From: Micropterix aruncella
Taxonomy: Eukaryota; Arthropoda; Insecta; Lepidoptera; Micropterigidae
Assembly: GCA_944548615.1 (NCBI GenBank)
Contig: OX155961.1
Location: forward strand, 25,492,469 to 25,556,468
Reading direction: 5' to 3'
DNA length: 64,000 nt
Made by a program: the position numbers and the translations under genes. Of the stretch, positions 21,101 through 30,504 are shown piece by piece. Every line of letters starts with the position of its first letter. Position 1 is the stretch's first letter. The notes under the pieces were generated by a model. It saw nothing but the letters and a program-made list of their open reading frames with translations. It was not told the DNA's origin and did not search any database.

Positions 21101-22464
21101 GCTTGAACTAATTTCAGTTTTAATTCACAAAGAAACGCAATCGGGCCGAATGCGCTCGATAACGTTTCTCTTGAACTAAAAACCGGAATTTATTTCATGT
21201 GAACGAGACAGAGCAGTACGTCAGAGCGGATTGTGTAATGGACGGTTGTCACTTTTCCGCATTAAAATTACCCACCGAAGATAAAGCAGCTAAATATAAC
21301 ACCGCACGAAATGAGATTAAACTTATTCGGGCGTCTATAAGTTTGGTGCGGGAAAATCGGCGATAGTTCATTTCATATTCCGTTGTCTCGTTCGGAAGAA
21401 CTAAGTTCCTATTTTGTTTCACGAAGAAACGCAAACGAGTCCAATATTTATTATTATACGACAATCTTTTACAACCAACCACTATGAATGTGCATAAGTA
21501 TATGTGTACGTGTAGTGTGTAAGTGTGTGTCTTGTTATTGCATTCGATCGACATAATTTGAAATGCAATTCCGTTAACCTTCCGTTAACCCCAACGGAAA
21601 ATCGTGACCCAGCAGGGAATTGAACCCGCAACCTTACAATCGATCGACGAAAGATCGGGCAACCTAACCACTAGGCATAGTGGTGGCAACCAGTGTGTCG
21701 TGTTGTATATTTTCTGTGCAGGTTATTATTTTAAAATTCAATGTTTACCTAAATTCAAACATTTAAAATAAACATTTACAATAAACAGCCTTGGCTTGCA
21801 CTTACTTCATCATGTTTATTGTCTGACCAATCCTTGCAGATAAATTTATCTGCATTGTAATTCGAGACGTATTCACTACCGGTGTATTCTTTTGGCTTTT
21901 CTTTAGCAGCAGCTTCAGTAGACTCCTTCAGCATTTCTTTCCAGATCATTTTTTCCAACATTTGTCTTCTTGGCCCTGTAACGATGGTATATAGACAGAT
22001 AGAGTTGTCAACTACAACGGGCGAACCCGTCGCTTCAGGAAGTTTTAACGATTAGACGTTCTATCTCCGGTGAAGTGAGCGCAGAATACTTGGACAAAAC
22101 AGTCCACCATCAAACCCCGCTACATGCCCGTAAAAGGCCAACGCCTTAACCGCGAGATAACCAGGTGTGTTATCCAGCTGTATTATATTTAAAATTAAGA
22201 GTTATAATTATATAAGAGGGCACAGTTAGCATCGACAAGTTAGAAAAAAGTGGTCTACAAGTTGCTGGTCCGCAAAGAAGTTACAGACTCGGAAGAAGAA
22301 GTTGATTACCGACTTCAGTAGAAAATTGATTATGAAGTGGTGTACCGTCAATCAGTATATCATTTAAAGCCTTCTTTTCAGCGTTTGGTAAACATACCTT
22401 TTGTGACCTTTTCTTTGCACTTATAGTAGAAATTATCTTTCATCTCAGTGATATAACTCTCCAT
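15018..22464 (-). CDS. Unrecognised 161-residue protein, five exons
   Basis: Five exons join in consistent phase with GT-AG borders: 22464-22398, 21975-21806, 20733-20653, 18750-18673 and 15107-15018. Residues: 1-22 plus a split Gly23, 24-79, 80-106, 107-132, 133-161. The protein is charged and polar, with a Lys/Glu-rich first third (helical, possibly coiled coil at residues 26-55), a YLRHPIYGQ segment, an aromatic HSGWMKHRSQTRF segment and a basic end (RRLLERFRKFCKFSKP). There is no signal peptide or membrane segment. An X-box-like motif sits 51-64 bp before the ATG, which in animals marks many RFX-controlled cilium genes. Together with its small size and aromatic-rich short segments, this makes an axonemal or sperm protein a reasonable guess, but I do not recognise the family. 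Introns hold Harbinger, hAT, Helitron, MITE and SINE insertions. The last junction is the least certain. Confidence 0.6.
15296..15840. repeat. Cluster of ACACAGTA motifs, both orientations
   Basis: About a dozen copies of (A)CACAGTA or its inverse TACTGTG(T) occur within about 500 bp, for example near 15341, 15366, 15381, 15490, 15531, 15562, 15579, 15651, 15708, 15790, 15818 and 15828. The block starts with three AGCCGGTG(T/C)-type units (15299-15330). It is intronic to the 161-residue gene and non-coding. Dense subterminal motifs of this kind occur in large non-autonomous DNA transposons, but I could not find matching TIRs. Confidence 0.55.
16233..16265. repeat. Subterminal palindrome of Harbinger element
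   Basis: A 14-bp arm (TGTGCGCGAACATT) and its exact inverse are separated by CTAGA. Further partial copies of the arm occur at 16280-16288, 16324-16334, 16373-16381 and near 18210-18222. These are plausible binding sites for the element's Myb-like protein. Confidence 0.65.
16408..17683 (+). pseudogene. Harbinger MADF (Myb/SANT-like) protein gene
   Basis: Exon 1 is 16408-16757 (ATG at 16408, donor CAG/GTAGGT). Exon 2 is 17213-17683 (acceptor TATTTCAG, stop at 17681-17683); both junctions are phase 0. The N-terminus has a MADF domain: IINFIQAIENYPVLWDSS, then ELAQSFNCDSTEVMRKWK, then the basic YRREKKK. The C-terminal half contains a helical block (DDEDIFAAAVATKLRKI) like the DNA-binding accessory proteins of Harbinger. 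A run of ten A at about 16495 puts the first 30 codons out of frame with the rest; one base more would restore it, so this is either a real mutation or a homopolymer error. In the family this protein binds DNA and carries the transposase into the nucleus. Confidence 0.8.
16850..18168 (-). pseudogene. Harbinger DDE transposase gene
   Basis: Exon 1 is 18168-17734 (ATG, 145 codons, donor AAG/GTAAGA). It contains a basic start, FTRISCEDFELLVN, and the helix-turn-helix-like LAITLRYLATGDSF. Exon 2 starts at 17182 (acceptor TTTTTCAG) and holds the first catalytic Asp in HCIGAMDGKHV and the second in HVIVADDAFAL. A stretch that normally lies between these two (a beta-strand block of the DDE fold) is missing after QQGK. 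A frameshift after DTY moves the reading to LMKPYPG and ERIFNYRLSRARRIVENVFG, which contains the third acidic residue. The element is defective. Confidence 0.85.
18673..18750 (-). CDS. 161-residue gene, exon 4
   Basis: Acceptor CCTTTCTAG, donor CCCGAG/GTAGGT, 26 codons (NGFRLDLHSGWMKHRS to FWGPE), phase 0 at both ends. Confidence 0.55.
19381..20215. mobile_element. Non-autonomous hAT element, 835 bp
   Basis: The ends are CAGTGATTTTCAACC (left) and CAGGGTTTTTCAACC (right, reversed), 13 of 15 identical. They are flanked by an 8-bp duplication TTTTATAT / TTCTATAT (7 of 8). No transposase is readable. A G-rich tract lies at 20097-20116. The element sits in intron 3 of the 161-residue gene. Confidence 0.8.
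20402..20640 (-). mobile_element. Lep1-type Helitron, non-autonomous
   Basis: On the minus strand it starts CTACTAATATTATAAACGCG, carries a block including TTACTCTTTCACGCAAAAAC, and ends with CACGCGGGTGAAACCGCTGG, a short GC hairpin and CTAG. It is the same family as 40578-40945. The start lies 13 bp beyond the donor site of exon 3 of the 161-residue gene. Confidence 0.8.
20653..20733 (-). CDS. 161-residue gene, exon 3
   Basis: Acceptor TTTTTTCAG, donor TCAGAC/GTACGT, 27 codons (VYLRHPIYGQSSPT to PLRSD), phase 0 at both ends. Confidence 0.6.
20847..21147. mobile_element. Fold-back MITE family C, copy 2
   Basis: GGGCTCGATTGCGTTTC at the left and its inverse at the right, about 300 bp. It is immediately followed by copy 3 with only GAAT between them. 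Confidence 0.75.
21152..21442. mobile_element. Fold-back MITE family C, copy 3
   Basis: It is the same layout as copy 2 and in head-to-tail tandem with it, with internal blocks such as CCACCGAAGATAAAGCAGC shared. Non-coding. Confidence 0.75.
21555..21690 (-). mobile_element. tRNA-derived SINE head
   Basis: On the minus strand an A-box-like TAGTGGTTAGG (21663-21673) and a B-box-like GGGTTCAATTCCC (21615-21627) stand at the spacing of a polymerase III promoter. The cloverleaf is not convincing, and the sequence continues as a non-tRNA body, so this is a SINE and not a tRNA gene. Confidence 0.65.
21806..21975 (-). CDS. 161-residue gene, exon 2
   Basis: Acceptor TTACAG, donor GATGAA/GTAAGT. It encodes 56 full codons, from PRRQMLEKMIWKEMLKES to DWSDNKHDE. 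Strong consensus sites and dense charge make this the best supported exon of the gene. Confidence 0.65.
21990..22175 (+). repeat. GC-rich repeat family B, 5' fragment
   Basis: It begins GAGTTGTCAACTACAACGGG and continues with the shared blocks of family B (CGTCGCTTCAGGAAGTTTTAACG, GTGAGCGCAGAA, GGCCAACGCCTTAACCGCGAG). It lies in intron 1 of the 161-residue gene and is truncated after about 185 bp. Confidence 0.7.
22204..22330 (+). repeat. Short coding-like duplicate, copy 1
   Basis: About 110 bp similar to 29531-29655. One frame reads VSIDKLEKSGLQV here and VSIDILGKSGLQV there. Probably a fragment of an unidentified gene or element. Confidence 0.45.
22398..22464 (-). CDS. 161-residue gene, exon 1 (start)
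   Basis: ATG at 22464, 22 codons plus one base, donor AAAAG/GTATGT. It starts MESYITEMKDNFYYKC. The single leftover base pairs with the two leading bases of exon 2 to give Gly. Confidence 0.6.
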
Positions 22465-22514
22465 TTTATTAGCAGACTACTTTTATCCAATGTTGAATCT
22501 TATATGCCGTTGTT

Positions 22515-22528
22515 AATGCTATGGTAAC
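22515..22528. promoter_or_regulatory. X-box-like RFX motif
   Basis: AATGCT-AT-GGTAAC: the right half-site GGTAAC fits RGYAAC exactly, while the left half-site deviates from GTNRCC. It lies 51-64 bp upstream of the ATG of the 161-residue gene on the minus strand, the position usual for ciliary genes. Such imperfect matches also occur by chance. Confidence 0.4.
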
Positions 22529-22798
22529 AGTTTGTATACACCGCGCTACCTTGGCTACCTAAAGCGAAAGAAAGAAAAGGGTCGCCTGAGTGAGGCAACT
22601 AAAACTTACTCGTGAATAGTACATTCTAGGCTTGTAGAATTGATTAATTCAATTCAATTTATTCAATTTATTTTATTGTGTTTGTTGTGTTATGTGTAAC
22701 ATGGAGTTCTATGATTTTTCACTGTCACATAACCTGCCATTTAGGCGTACAATTTTGTTAAAAACATGATTGCATAGAGATAATGATTTAACAATTAA

Positions 22799-23402
22799 AA
22801 AATACGTGTGGCACTCGGGGACTGCCGCGGTAAAGCAATTGCATAGCATTTTTAACAACTTATGCAATTATAATTATTTATTTATTTTATTTATTTTATT
22901 TTTTCTGATATCAGATATTTGCGCTCTATCGGAAAACGTTGAAATTATTCCGAATCATTTGCGGCTGCGAAAGCGAATGATTCGGAATAATTTAAACGTC
23001 TTCTGATAGAGCGCCGCGCACGAATTTTTTATTCGATAATGCAAAAAAAACGGATTATTCGAAAAAATTCGTAGATAAAAAGATAGATAATTAAATTATC
23101 TTGAAAATGGTGCAGGTTTCATAATAATACGCCAGATAGTATTTGCGTAGTAGTCGTTTTTGTGTTCGGTTAGACCTAATTTCACAAATAAATTACACTA
23201 TGTAATATAAACAAAATCTAAAATATTCAAAGCTAAGAATATTAGGAAAATGTTGTTGTTTAACATATATTTTTTTCGAATCGTAATCAGTACTCGTTTA
23301 GACGTAATTATCAGTTTAAAATCATACTTTTTTCGTTGAGAAATTTCTTCATTCGGTCGCCGCGCTGGCCTACTAGGCCCGCGATAAAAGCTATGCAATA
23401 GC
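22799..23402 (+). mobile_element. TTAA-flanked repeat family A, copy 1
   Basis: From ACGTGTGGCACTCGGGGACT to GCTATGCAATAGC, flanked by TTAA at 22795-22798 and 23403-23406. An imperfect hairpin of about 45-bp arms (22921-23015) is built from GCGCTCTATCGGAAAACG, ATTATTCCGAATCATTTGC and their inverses. No intact coding frame. Confidence 0.75.
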
Positions 23403-23406
23403 TTAA

Positions 23407-26400
23407 AAAACACATATTATAATAATAGTACGTAATCAGTTAGGTAACGTATCAAATAATTAAATTAGGTGGGTATACACATTATTTTACTAATACAATT
23501 AAAATTTAACAGGAAAATAAACAACAGTAAATATTAACTCGGAAAAAAATATTGTTACGCAATAACTAAAAGAAAATATGTAAGCTAGATTTTTACTTAC
23601 CTATTATAATATACTACTACTATTTCTTTATGTCTATTTTATGAATCAATCTTCAAACAGCCCCACTAGTTGGGACGCCATTTGTAGCGTTGATTTTTAC
23701 TACTTCTTTATCTTTATTTCTATCTGTGAGTTATGATTTTATAATCTATTTCTCGATATGTTATGTTACGATGCTTTCAATGTCTATTGGCCCACCACAT
23801 TGGGACGGCATATGTCAGAGAAGATTTTACTATATCTATTTCAATATGTTACCACCATACAACGACAGTGATAATATTACCTTCAAGAGGGATAGGCTTC
23901 CAATACCTTGCCTAATAATTTCCCTCTTTGTATTTACTTCCTCAATGAAACAAATCTTCTCCAATTAATAATCCATATATTAAACCAAAATGCATATATT
24001 AACAATTAAAATTATAAATTCTTCTATTTTAGTTTAAGTACTATTATTGTGAATTATATTTATAATAATGAGCGCCTAATTCACCACAAAATATTTACAA
24101 TTTATTCTTTGAGTTATTTTCGATCGATTATTTGTCGATGACAACAATGGCTGCGTTCAGTCGATTGTTAATAAAATAATATTAATATTGATAATGCATG
24201 AGTTTAAATCTCCGTCGTGAAATTCGACAATTAGATTCTAATCCTTTATTTATTTAAATGTGTTCAATGTCAATTTATATTGAAACATGAATCGTAATGT
24301 TTACATACAACAACAAAATTACTTATAAACTAACACACTGTTAACTAGTCGATGGCGTTCCAGTGATATAATGAATTTAAATGACCGCAGTCGCTAATGC
24401 CCGATATAAACTACGACCTGGTTACCATTCAGTCCACTGAATGTCCATATGGTTTTCGTTCTATTATTTCTATTAATACTATTCCCTCCCCGTTATCTTT
24501 GAAACCCCATCGATCAGTCAAAACAAAAAACCTTAATATAATCTACAATTTTCCTTATCTTTAATTTTATTCTAACATTCAGTATAATTCGAATGTTTCC
24601 TTAACTAGTTTCCAAATTCAAAGCACATTATATAATGGCTGGTGTCTGAATCAACGGAGTTAGCAAAGGCTAACTCTCTTCCAAATTAAATAATAGTCTG
24701 ACTAGAGGTTTACCTCGTAGAACTATCAACGACTATTCATACCAATCGATGTTAAATGCCTCATTTTTAGTTAACGTGCAAATATGTAGAAATCACGCTT
24801 TTACGTTACTACTACTTATCATTTCTAATAATTTCCAACAAACCCCCCAAAACTCTAATATTTATAACCCCAAAAAATATACAACAATGACAATATTTGT
24901 TTGCTAGCTTCGGCCCAAATAATTAAATAACGCCAGCTTCGGCAAAATAAACTTACATATTTTTAGTACATCTTTGCCGACAATGACTCTCGGCTATAAT
25001 TCCCGTATTTACAGCTGCATTCACATTATGCACTTATAACTAATGTCAATTTCTTCGATGCGCGTCGCCTTCCTAGAAATCTGCCATCACCAAGAAGAAT
25101 GTCTCTTTAGAAACCTCAACCGCTTCGCTATCGTACTGCAATTTTCAAGCCGTTACTGCATTCTCATCAATGTTTTTCCCTTATTTCGACGCTAATTTAT
25201 ACACCTCCGAAGGACGTTCGCAATGTTGTGATCTCAATCTGACGTTTCAGTTTGATTCGTTCGCCATCTTGGATATAATTTTCGTATTGCCCCCGACGAA
25301 ATCTCGTACTTCTATTTTATATGAAATGTTGGATTTTTTTACATGCCAACCCGCGTAGCTCTCTCGATTCACATTTTTAGCACTGGATTTCTATTATTTG
25401 TTCGTTTTTTAGTGTCCTTGTAAAAAGCGCATCAATGGCGATTGCGATAAAGCGTTTCTGTGATGTACGATCTGCACACTTTATACGAATTTAAATGAAC
25501 TGGGCACTAAAATGCTTCACAGCATCTCAGTGCCCTTATTTTAAACTGTTTATTCTTACATCTGAGCACCAAAATATACTTTTCTTTCCCAAACTTTCGC
25601 AGCTTTAGAGCGTGCAACTAAAATTTCTTAATGGATGCCGGAAGCAACACGTCCATCCCTTTTATAACACCCTTATCGATATGACCTTTTTTTGATAATT
25701 TAACCCACAACTATTGACTAATCAATCATAAAACGATCTGATTTATCTATTTTTTCGTTAAATAACGCTCTGCCACATTGCTAACAAACGAATTTCTTAA
25801 CGATAATTCGTGCTTCTAATTCTACAAATGATTTTAAGTATTTATTTTACGTATTATGAGAAATTGATGTTTCATATTCGGCGGGAAATCATCATACTTT
25901 GACTTAACCTTGCCGCCTTTCTTGCGCGTCGTTTCCGCTTTCACATTTGAAAGCGAAATAATATAACTATTTTATTTCAATTTTATTTATTGATAGTATT
26001 TTTATCTAGTAATTCCTCTATTTTAATTACGTGTTTCTAAATTTCCTCATTTTAACTATTAAATTTTATTTTGACTGGCAATTATCTGGTGAAAAATTCT
26101 TTGGACATCATCGATTCGGCTTTCTTCCATCGATGTCGATTATGTTTTCCAATTTCTCTTAATAATAAATTAAATGTTCTTCAAATGACTTTATCAATAT
26201 TGCTATTAATTCTCCCATAATTCCTACTATTTAATGAACCCCTTTTTATATTTCTTTGAAAAACCAATCGGTCGACTTTTTAAGACCATAAACATGCTTC
26301 TATTGTCTATTTGTCAATTATTGATATTTACGTCGATTTTTCGTAAAAATCTCAAAATATGCTAATTTCTTGCCAAATACTCCTGATTGTCTATATTTAA

Positions 26401-26666
26401 ACCCCTAATAATGTCCTTAACTCTCAAAACTACTCAAAACCCTTTTATTTATGTGACGCTGGCACTGCACTCTATAGTTTAGCAACGGCCCTTCTTTCAT
26501 CTGTCAGTTTTTAGTTCCTAATTAAATCGCTAGATGTCACTATGATCTTTTTCAAGTACAATTTAATTTTAAAATTTGATTAATCTATTTTCGGTTAGCT
26601 TAGAGCTGCTAAGCGATCATGTGATGATTTTCAGATCATTACAAATAGATTAAATATTGTCAATAA
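23407..26666. other. AT-rich DNA, no gene; possible LTR traces
   Basis: No exon is visible. Two related motifs, GTTGGGACGCCATTTGTAG (23673-23691) and ATTGGGACGGCATATGTCAG near 23800, have the layout of an LTR retrotransposon primer-binding site next to an LTR end read on the minus strand. No pol motifs are present, so this is at most a decayed LTR element. Small open frames (23690-23968, 25170-25358) look random. Confidence 0.35.
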
Positions 26667-26670
26667 TTAA

Positions 26671-27264
26671 AAGAATAAAAAAATACGTGTGGCACTCGGG
26701 GACTGCCGCGGTAAAGCAGCATAGCATTTTTAACAACTTATGCAATTATATATTTTTTTCTGATATCGGATAACTGCGCTCTATCGGAAAACGTTGAAAT
26801 TATTCCGAATCATTTGCGGCTGCGGAAGCAAATGATTCGGAATAATTTAAACGTCTTCTGATAGATCGCCGCGTACGAATTTTATTCGATAAAGCAAAAA
26901 AAACGGATATTATTCTTTGACTATTCAAAAAAAATCGTAGATAAAAAGATAGATAATTAAATTATCTGAAAAATGGTGCAAGTTTCATAATAATACGCCA
27001 GATAGTATTTGCGTAGTAGTCGTTTTTGTGTTCGGTTAGACCTAATTTCACAAATTAATTACACTATGTAATATAAACAAAATCTAAAATATTCAAAGCT
27101 AATAATATTAAGAAAATGTTCTTGTTTAACATATATTTTTTCTGAATCGTAATCAGTACTCGTTTAGACGTAATTCTCAGTTTAAAATTATTAATTTTCG
27201 TTAAGAAATTTCTTCATTCGGTCACCGCGCTGGCCTAGGCCCGCGATAAAAGCTATGCAATAGC
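26671..27264 (+). mobile_element. TTAA-flanked repeat family A, copy 2
   Basis: It has the same order of blocks as copy 1, including the hairpin. It is flanked by TTAA on the left (26667-26670) and CTAA on the right. It forms an inverted pair with copy 3, 328 bp away. Confidence 0.75.
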
Positions 27265-27592
27265 CTAATAATAAATTGTAATAATATAATAAAAATAACA
27301 AGCTAAATAAAACCATAGTTAGGTGTTCCTAAAATCAAAGTACCTACATTAGATATGGAAATCAAAATAAATTATGTGAATAAAAAACAGAATATCGAAC
27401 GTATAACTAAAAATATTGACTATAAAACAAAGAAAAATTAAACATTATTTAACTTTAAAATTAAGGTGAAATAACTTTCTTTGTTCTTTCTTTGTTGTAT
27501 CTGCCACAAATCTCAAATTCTTTCATTTACTAAAAAGCATTTTTAGACAAGAATTTCTTTAAGGCATCACTGAATTGATTTATCCGTTTTTA

Positions 27593-28196
27593 AGCTATTG
27601 CATAGCTTTTATCGCGGGCCTAGGCCAGCGCGGCGACCGAATGAAGAAATTTCTTAACGAAAATTAATGATTTTAAACTGATAATTACGTCTAAACGAGT
27701 ACTGGTTACGATTCGAAACAAATATATGTTAAACACGAACATTTTCCTAATATTCTTAGCTTTGAATATTTTAGATTTTTTTTATATTACGTAGTGTAAT
27801 TAATTTGTGAAATTAGGTCTAACCGAACACAAAAACGGCTACTACGCAAATACTATCTGGCGTATTATTATGAAACCTGCACGATTTTAAAGATAATTTA
27901 ATTATCTATCTTTTTATCTGCGATTTTTTTCGAATAATCCGTTTTTTTGCTTTATCGAATAAAAAATTCGTGCGCGGCGCTCTATCGGAAGACGTTTACA
28001 TTATTCCGAATCATTTGCTACCGCAGCCGCAAATGATTCGGAATAATTTCAACGTTTTCCGATAGAGCGCAGTTATCTGATATCAGAAAAAATAAAATAA
28101 ATAAATAATTATAATTGCATAATAAGTTGTTAAAAATGCTATTCAATAGCTTTACCGCGGCAGTCCCCGAGTGCCACACGCATTTTTTTTTATGTT
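27593..28196 (-). mobile_element. TTAA-flanked repeat family A, copy 3
   Basis: This is the reverse orientation of copies 1 and 2, flanked by TTAA on both sides (27589-27592 and 28197-28200). The hairpin is retained near 27976-28070. Confidence 0.75.
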
Positions 28197-28389
28197 TTAA
28201 TGCTTTAGGAAACAAATTTTAATATTTGATGCTAGACTGCTTTGAATATATGTATGTACTTCTTTTCATGAAAAATAAACGGAAATTTTGCTTGTTTTTT
28301 GTATTGAAATTGTGTCCTTCAGATCTTCTTTCTTTGTTATCTTTATTTGAATAAAAACCTACTAATAATTTATGTAAATACAAACACGT

Positions 28390-28890
28390 TAAGGTAACAT
28401 ATTTAGGCGCCTAAAGAGTGGGTGACGTGAATCTCTGATATCTGCTTTTTAATTATTCAGATTGCTTGCTTTTGTAACATGAATATCTGGGATTTGTTGC
28501 AGTCAAACCAAATTCCCCAGCAGGTTAGACCATATCTTAATATTGACTTAAAATAACTAGAGTGCACAGTTTTAGTTTGACTCTCATCCAAAATAGGTCG
28601 CAAGATTCTTAATGCTTAGCACGCGCTAGAAAGTTTGCTTGCTATATTTTCACAATGTTCTTTCCACTAAGTTTGCTATCTATTGTGATTCCCGAAAAAT
28701 TGTTTCGACTTCTTGTTTGAGATTTCTATCCACTATTTTAATATTCAATTCAGTCAGACCAAAGAGCGTTTGAGAATGTCATATAGACAGTTTTTTCTGG
28801 ATTTAATACCAGCCTGTTGCTCGTAAACCACAAGTGAAGTAACTCGAGTGCGGCATTAGCATTTTCAGCAACAGCTTCGCTGGATTATAT
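28390..28890 (-). pseudogene. LINE reverse transcriptase fragment
   Basis: On the minus strand the blocks LLHLWFTSNRLVLNPEKT, a GITIDSKLS-like segment, and an SILRYGL-like palm/thumb segment follow in the order of a Jockey-type RT C-terminal half. Several frame changes; both ends truncated. Confidence 0.7.
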
Positions 28891-29530
28891 AATAGGGTAT
28901 TAGATTACTCAATGCCACAGCACGTTTTGGCAACCCTTCTACGCCGGCGGTATGCAGGCGGTACTGATTGGTGGTGGCGCCTTGTCCAGCGAAAATAATA
29001 ACAATTTATTTGGCCTATATAATCAATAGTTAGAACGCAAAGTAAGTGCTATAAAATTGAATGAAAGTGCTCGTAGAAGGATGTCAAGTTTTAATGTTGT
29101 AGAAACAAAATATGAATATTTTTTAATCGAGAAGAAAACTTTTTCTTAAATCAATTAATATGTAAAAAAAACCGCGAAAGGCTTAGAGTTTATAGAACCT
29201 TGATCTATGCCCTAATGCACACAATCGACTACTGCGAGTAATAACAGGCTCAGCAAATAATACCACAGAACTATATATCCATCACCCCAACACAGGCGTA
29301 TACCTAGTGGGGTGATGTAATCCTGACAAGTTAATGCCCTTTCCCGATTTTCTTCATATGTATTCTTTTAAAATGTGTAAAAAAAATGAACACAATCTTT
29401 TTTATGTAACTATAAAAAATAGGATAAATAAATAAAATAAATAAATAAAAATATAACTTGAAAAAATTGTTTGAGGAAATTGAAGACTTAGATACTGTGT
29501 CATTTTATATATTTGCAATACTCTCAACAC
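28891..29530. other. No gene seen; retroelement tail
   Basis: 29281-29325 contains the short inverted pair CATCACCCCA / TGGGGTGATG, resembling the 3' terminal region of a LINE (compare 6620-6650 and 44935-44990). Otherwise featureless. Confidence 0.35.
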
Positions 29531-29655
29531 TCAGTATATATTTAAAGATGGCGCAGTTAGCATCGACATTTTAGGAAAAAGTGGTTTACAAGTGTTAGTC
29601 CGCAAAGAAGTTAAGGACTCAGAAGAAGATGATGATTCAGATTTCAGTAGGATAT
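29531..29655 (+). repeat. Short coding-like duplicate, copy 2
   Basis: Partner of 22204-22330. The frame continues as VRKEVKDSEEDDDSDFSRI then a stop, so this copy looks like the end of a protein with an acidic tail. No splice site was placed. Confidence 0.4.
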
Positions 29656-30387
29656 AATACAGTATATTTTAACATACTGACATACTTTTTAACAGGTTAA
29701 TTTGTAAATCAAACAATTTAATTATGAGTTTTTTTAAAGTTTTAGGATATCGCGTTTCTAGCACTTATAATGATCATTGTGATCGAAAATACATATGAAG
29801 GGTCAAGAGGGAAAACGATCAATGATTTTTTTTTGTGAAAAGGAGATACTAATACTATTTTGTGGCTTGTTTCCAAACTAATCGAAGCATTAATCGGTTT
29901 TAGAAAGATATATCATATACTGCCCTCAAATGAAGATAGAAGAAATCGTGTAATGGAAAGACCGATCAAGGTCCATGCAGCGACGGTAACCTTGATCAGT
30001 CTTTCCCTCCAGGTCCATGACCCTCGATGACCCTCCGGTTGACGCTGAGGAGGAACTGAAATGGGAAATACTGATCAAGGCCAATAACTTTTCCACACGT
30101 TTTCCTGAGGTATAATCTAAGTAAAATATATTTTTCTTTAGGAACCCAAATATGTTTAGTTTACAGAAAACATACATTTTTTACTCACTCAAACCATTGC
30201 TAAAATGTCATTTATAAAAAAGAAAATTTTACAAATGAAATTTCCAAATAATTGAAACAGTTGATATTGATAATTGTTCCTGGTGACTTTTATATGTATG
30301 TTATGAAAAGATCATTAGGGTTTTCTCTTTAATGCGATTGACAATTAAAATAATGGTTCATCATATTATAGTGTCCAAACGAGTAGA

Positions 30388-30395
30388 TATAAAAA
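30388..30395 (+). promoter_or_regulatory. TATA-box candidate
   Basis: TATAAAAA about 110 bp upstream of the ATG of the chitin-binding gene. Transcription would start near 30420. The spacing leaves a plausible 5' UTR of about 85 bp. Confidence 0.4.
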
Positions 30396-30504
30396 CAACA
30401 ATGTAATTAAGAAAATGATATTCCATGACTCCATTCATTACTAGTTAGTAATTACATTGTCCTACATTTTACAGAATTAGAAACATTCATTGATTCAATT
30501 CAAA

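Noticed and set aside
21604..21683. tRNA gene
   Set aside because: Polymerase III boxes are present but no stable cloverleaf; the sequence continues as a SINE body.
22799..28196. CRISPR-like or regularly spaced array
   Set aside because: The three copies are 600 bp long, unevenly spaced and in mixed orientation; they are a dispersed element.
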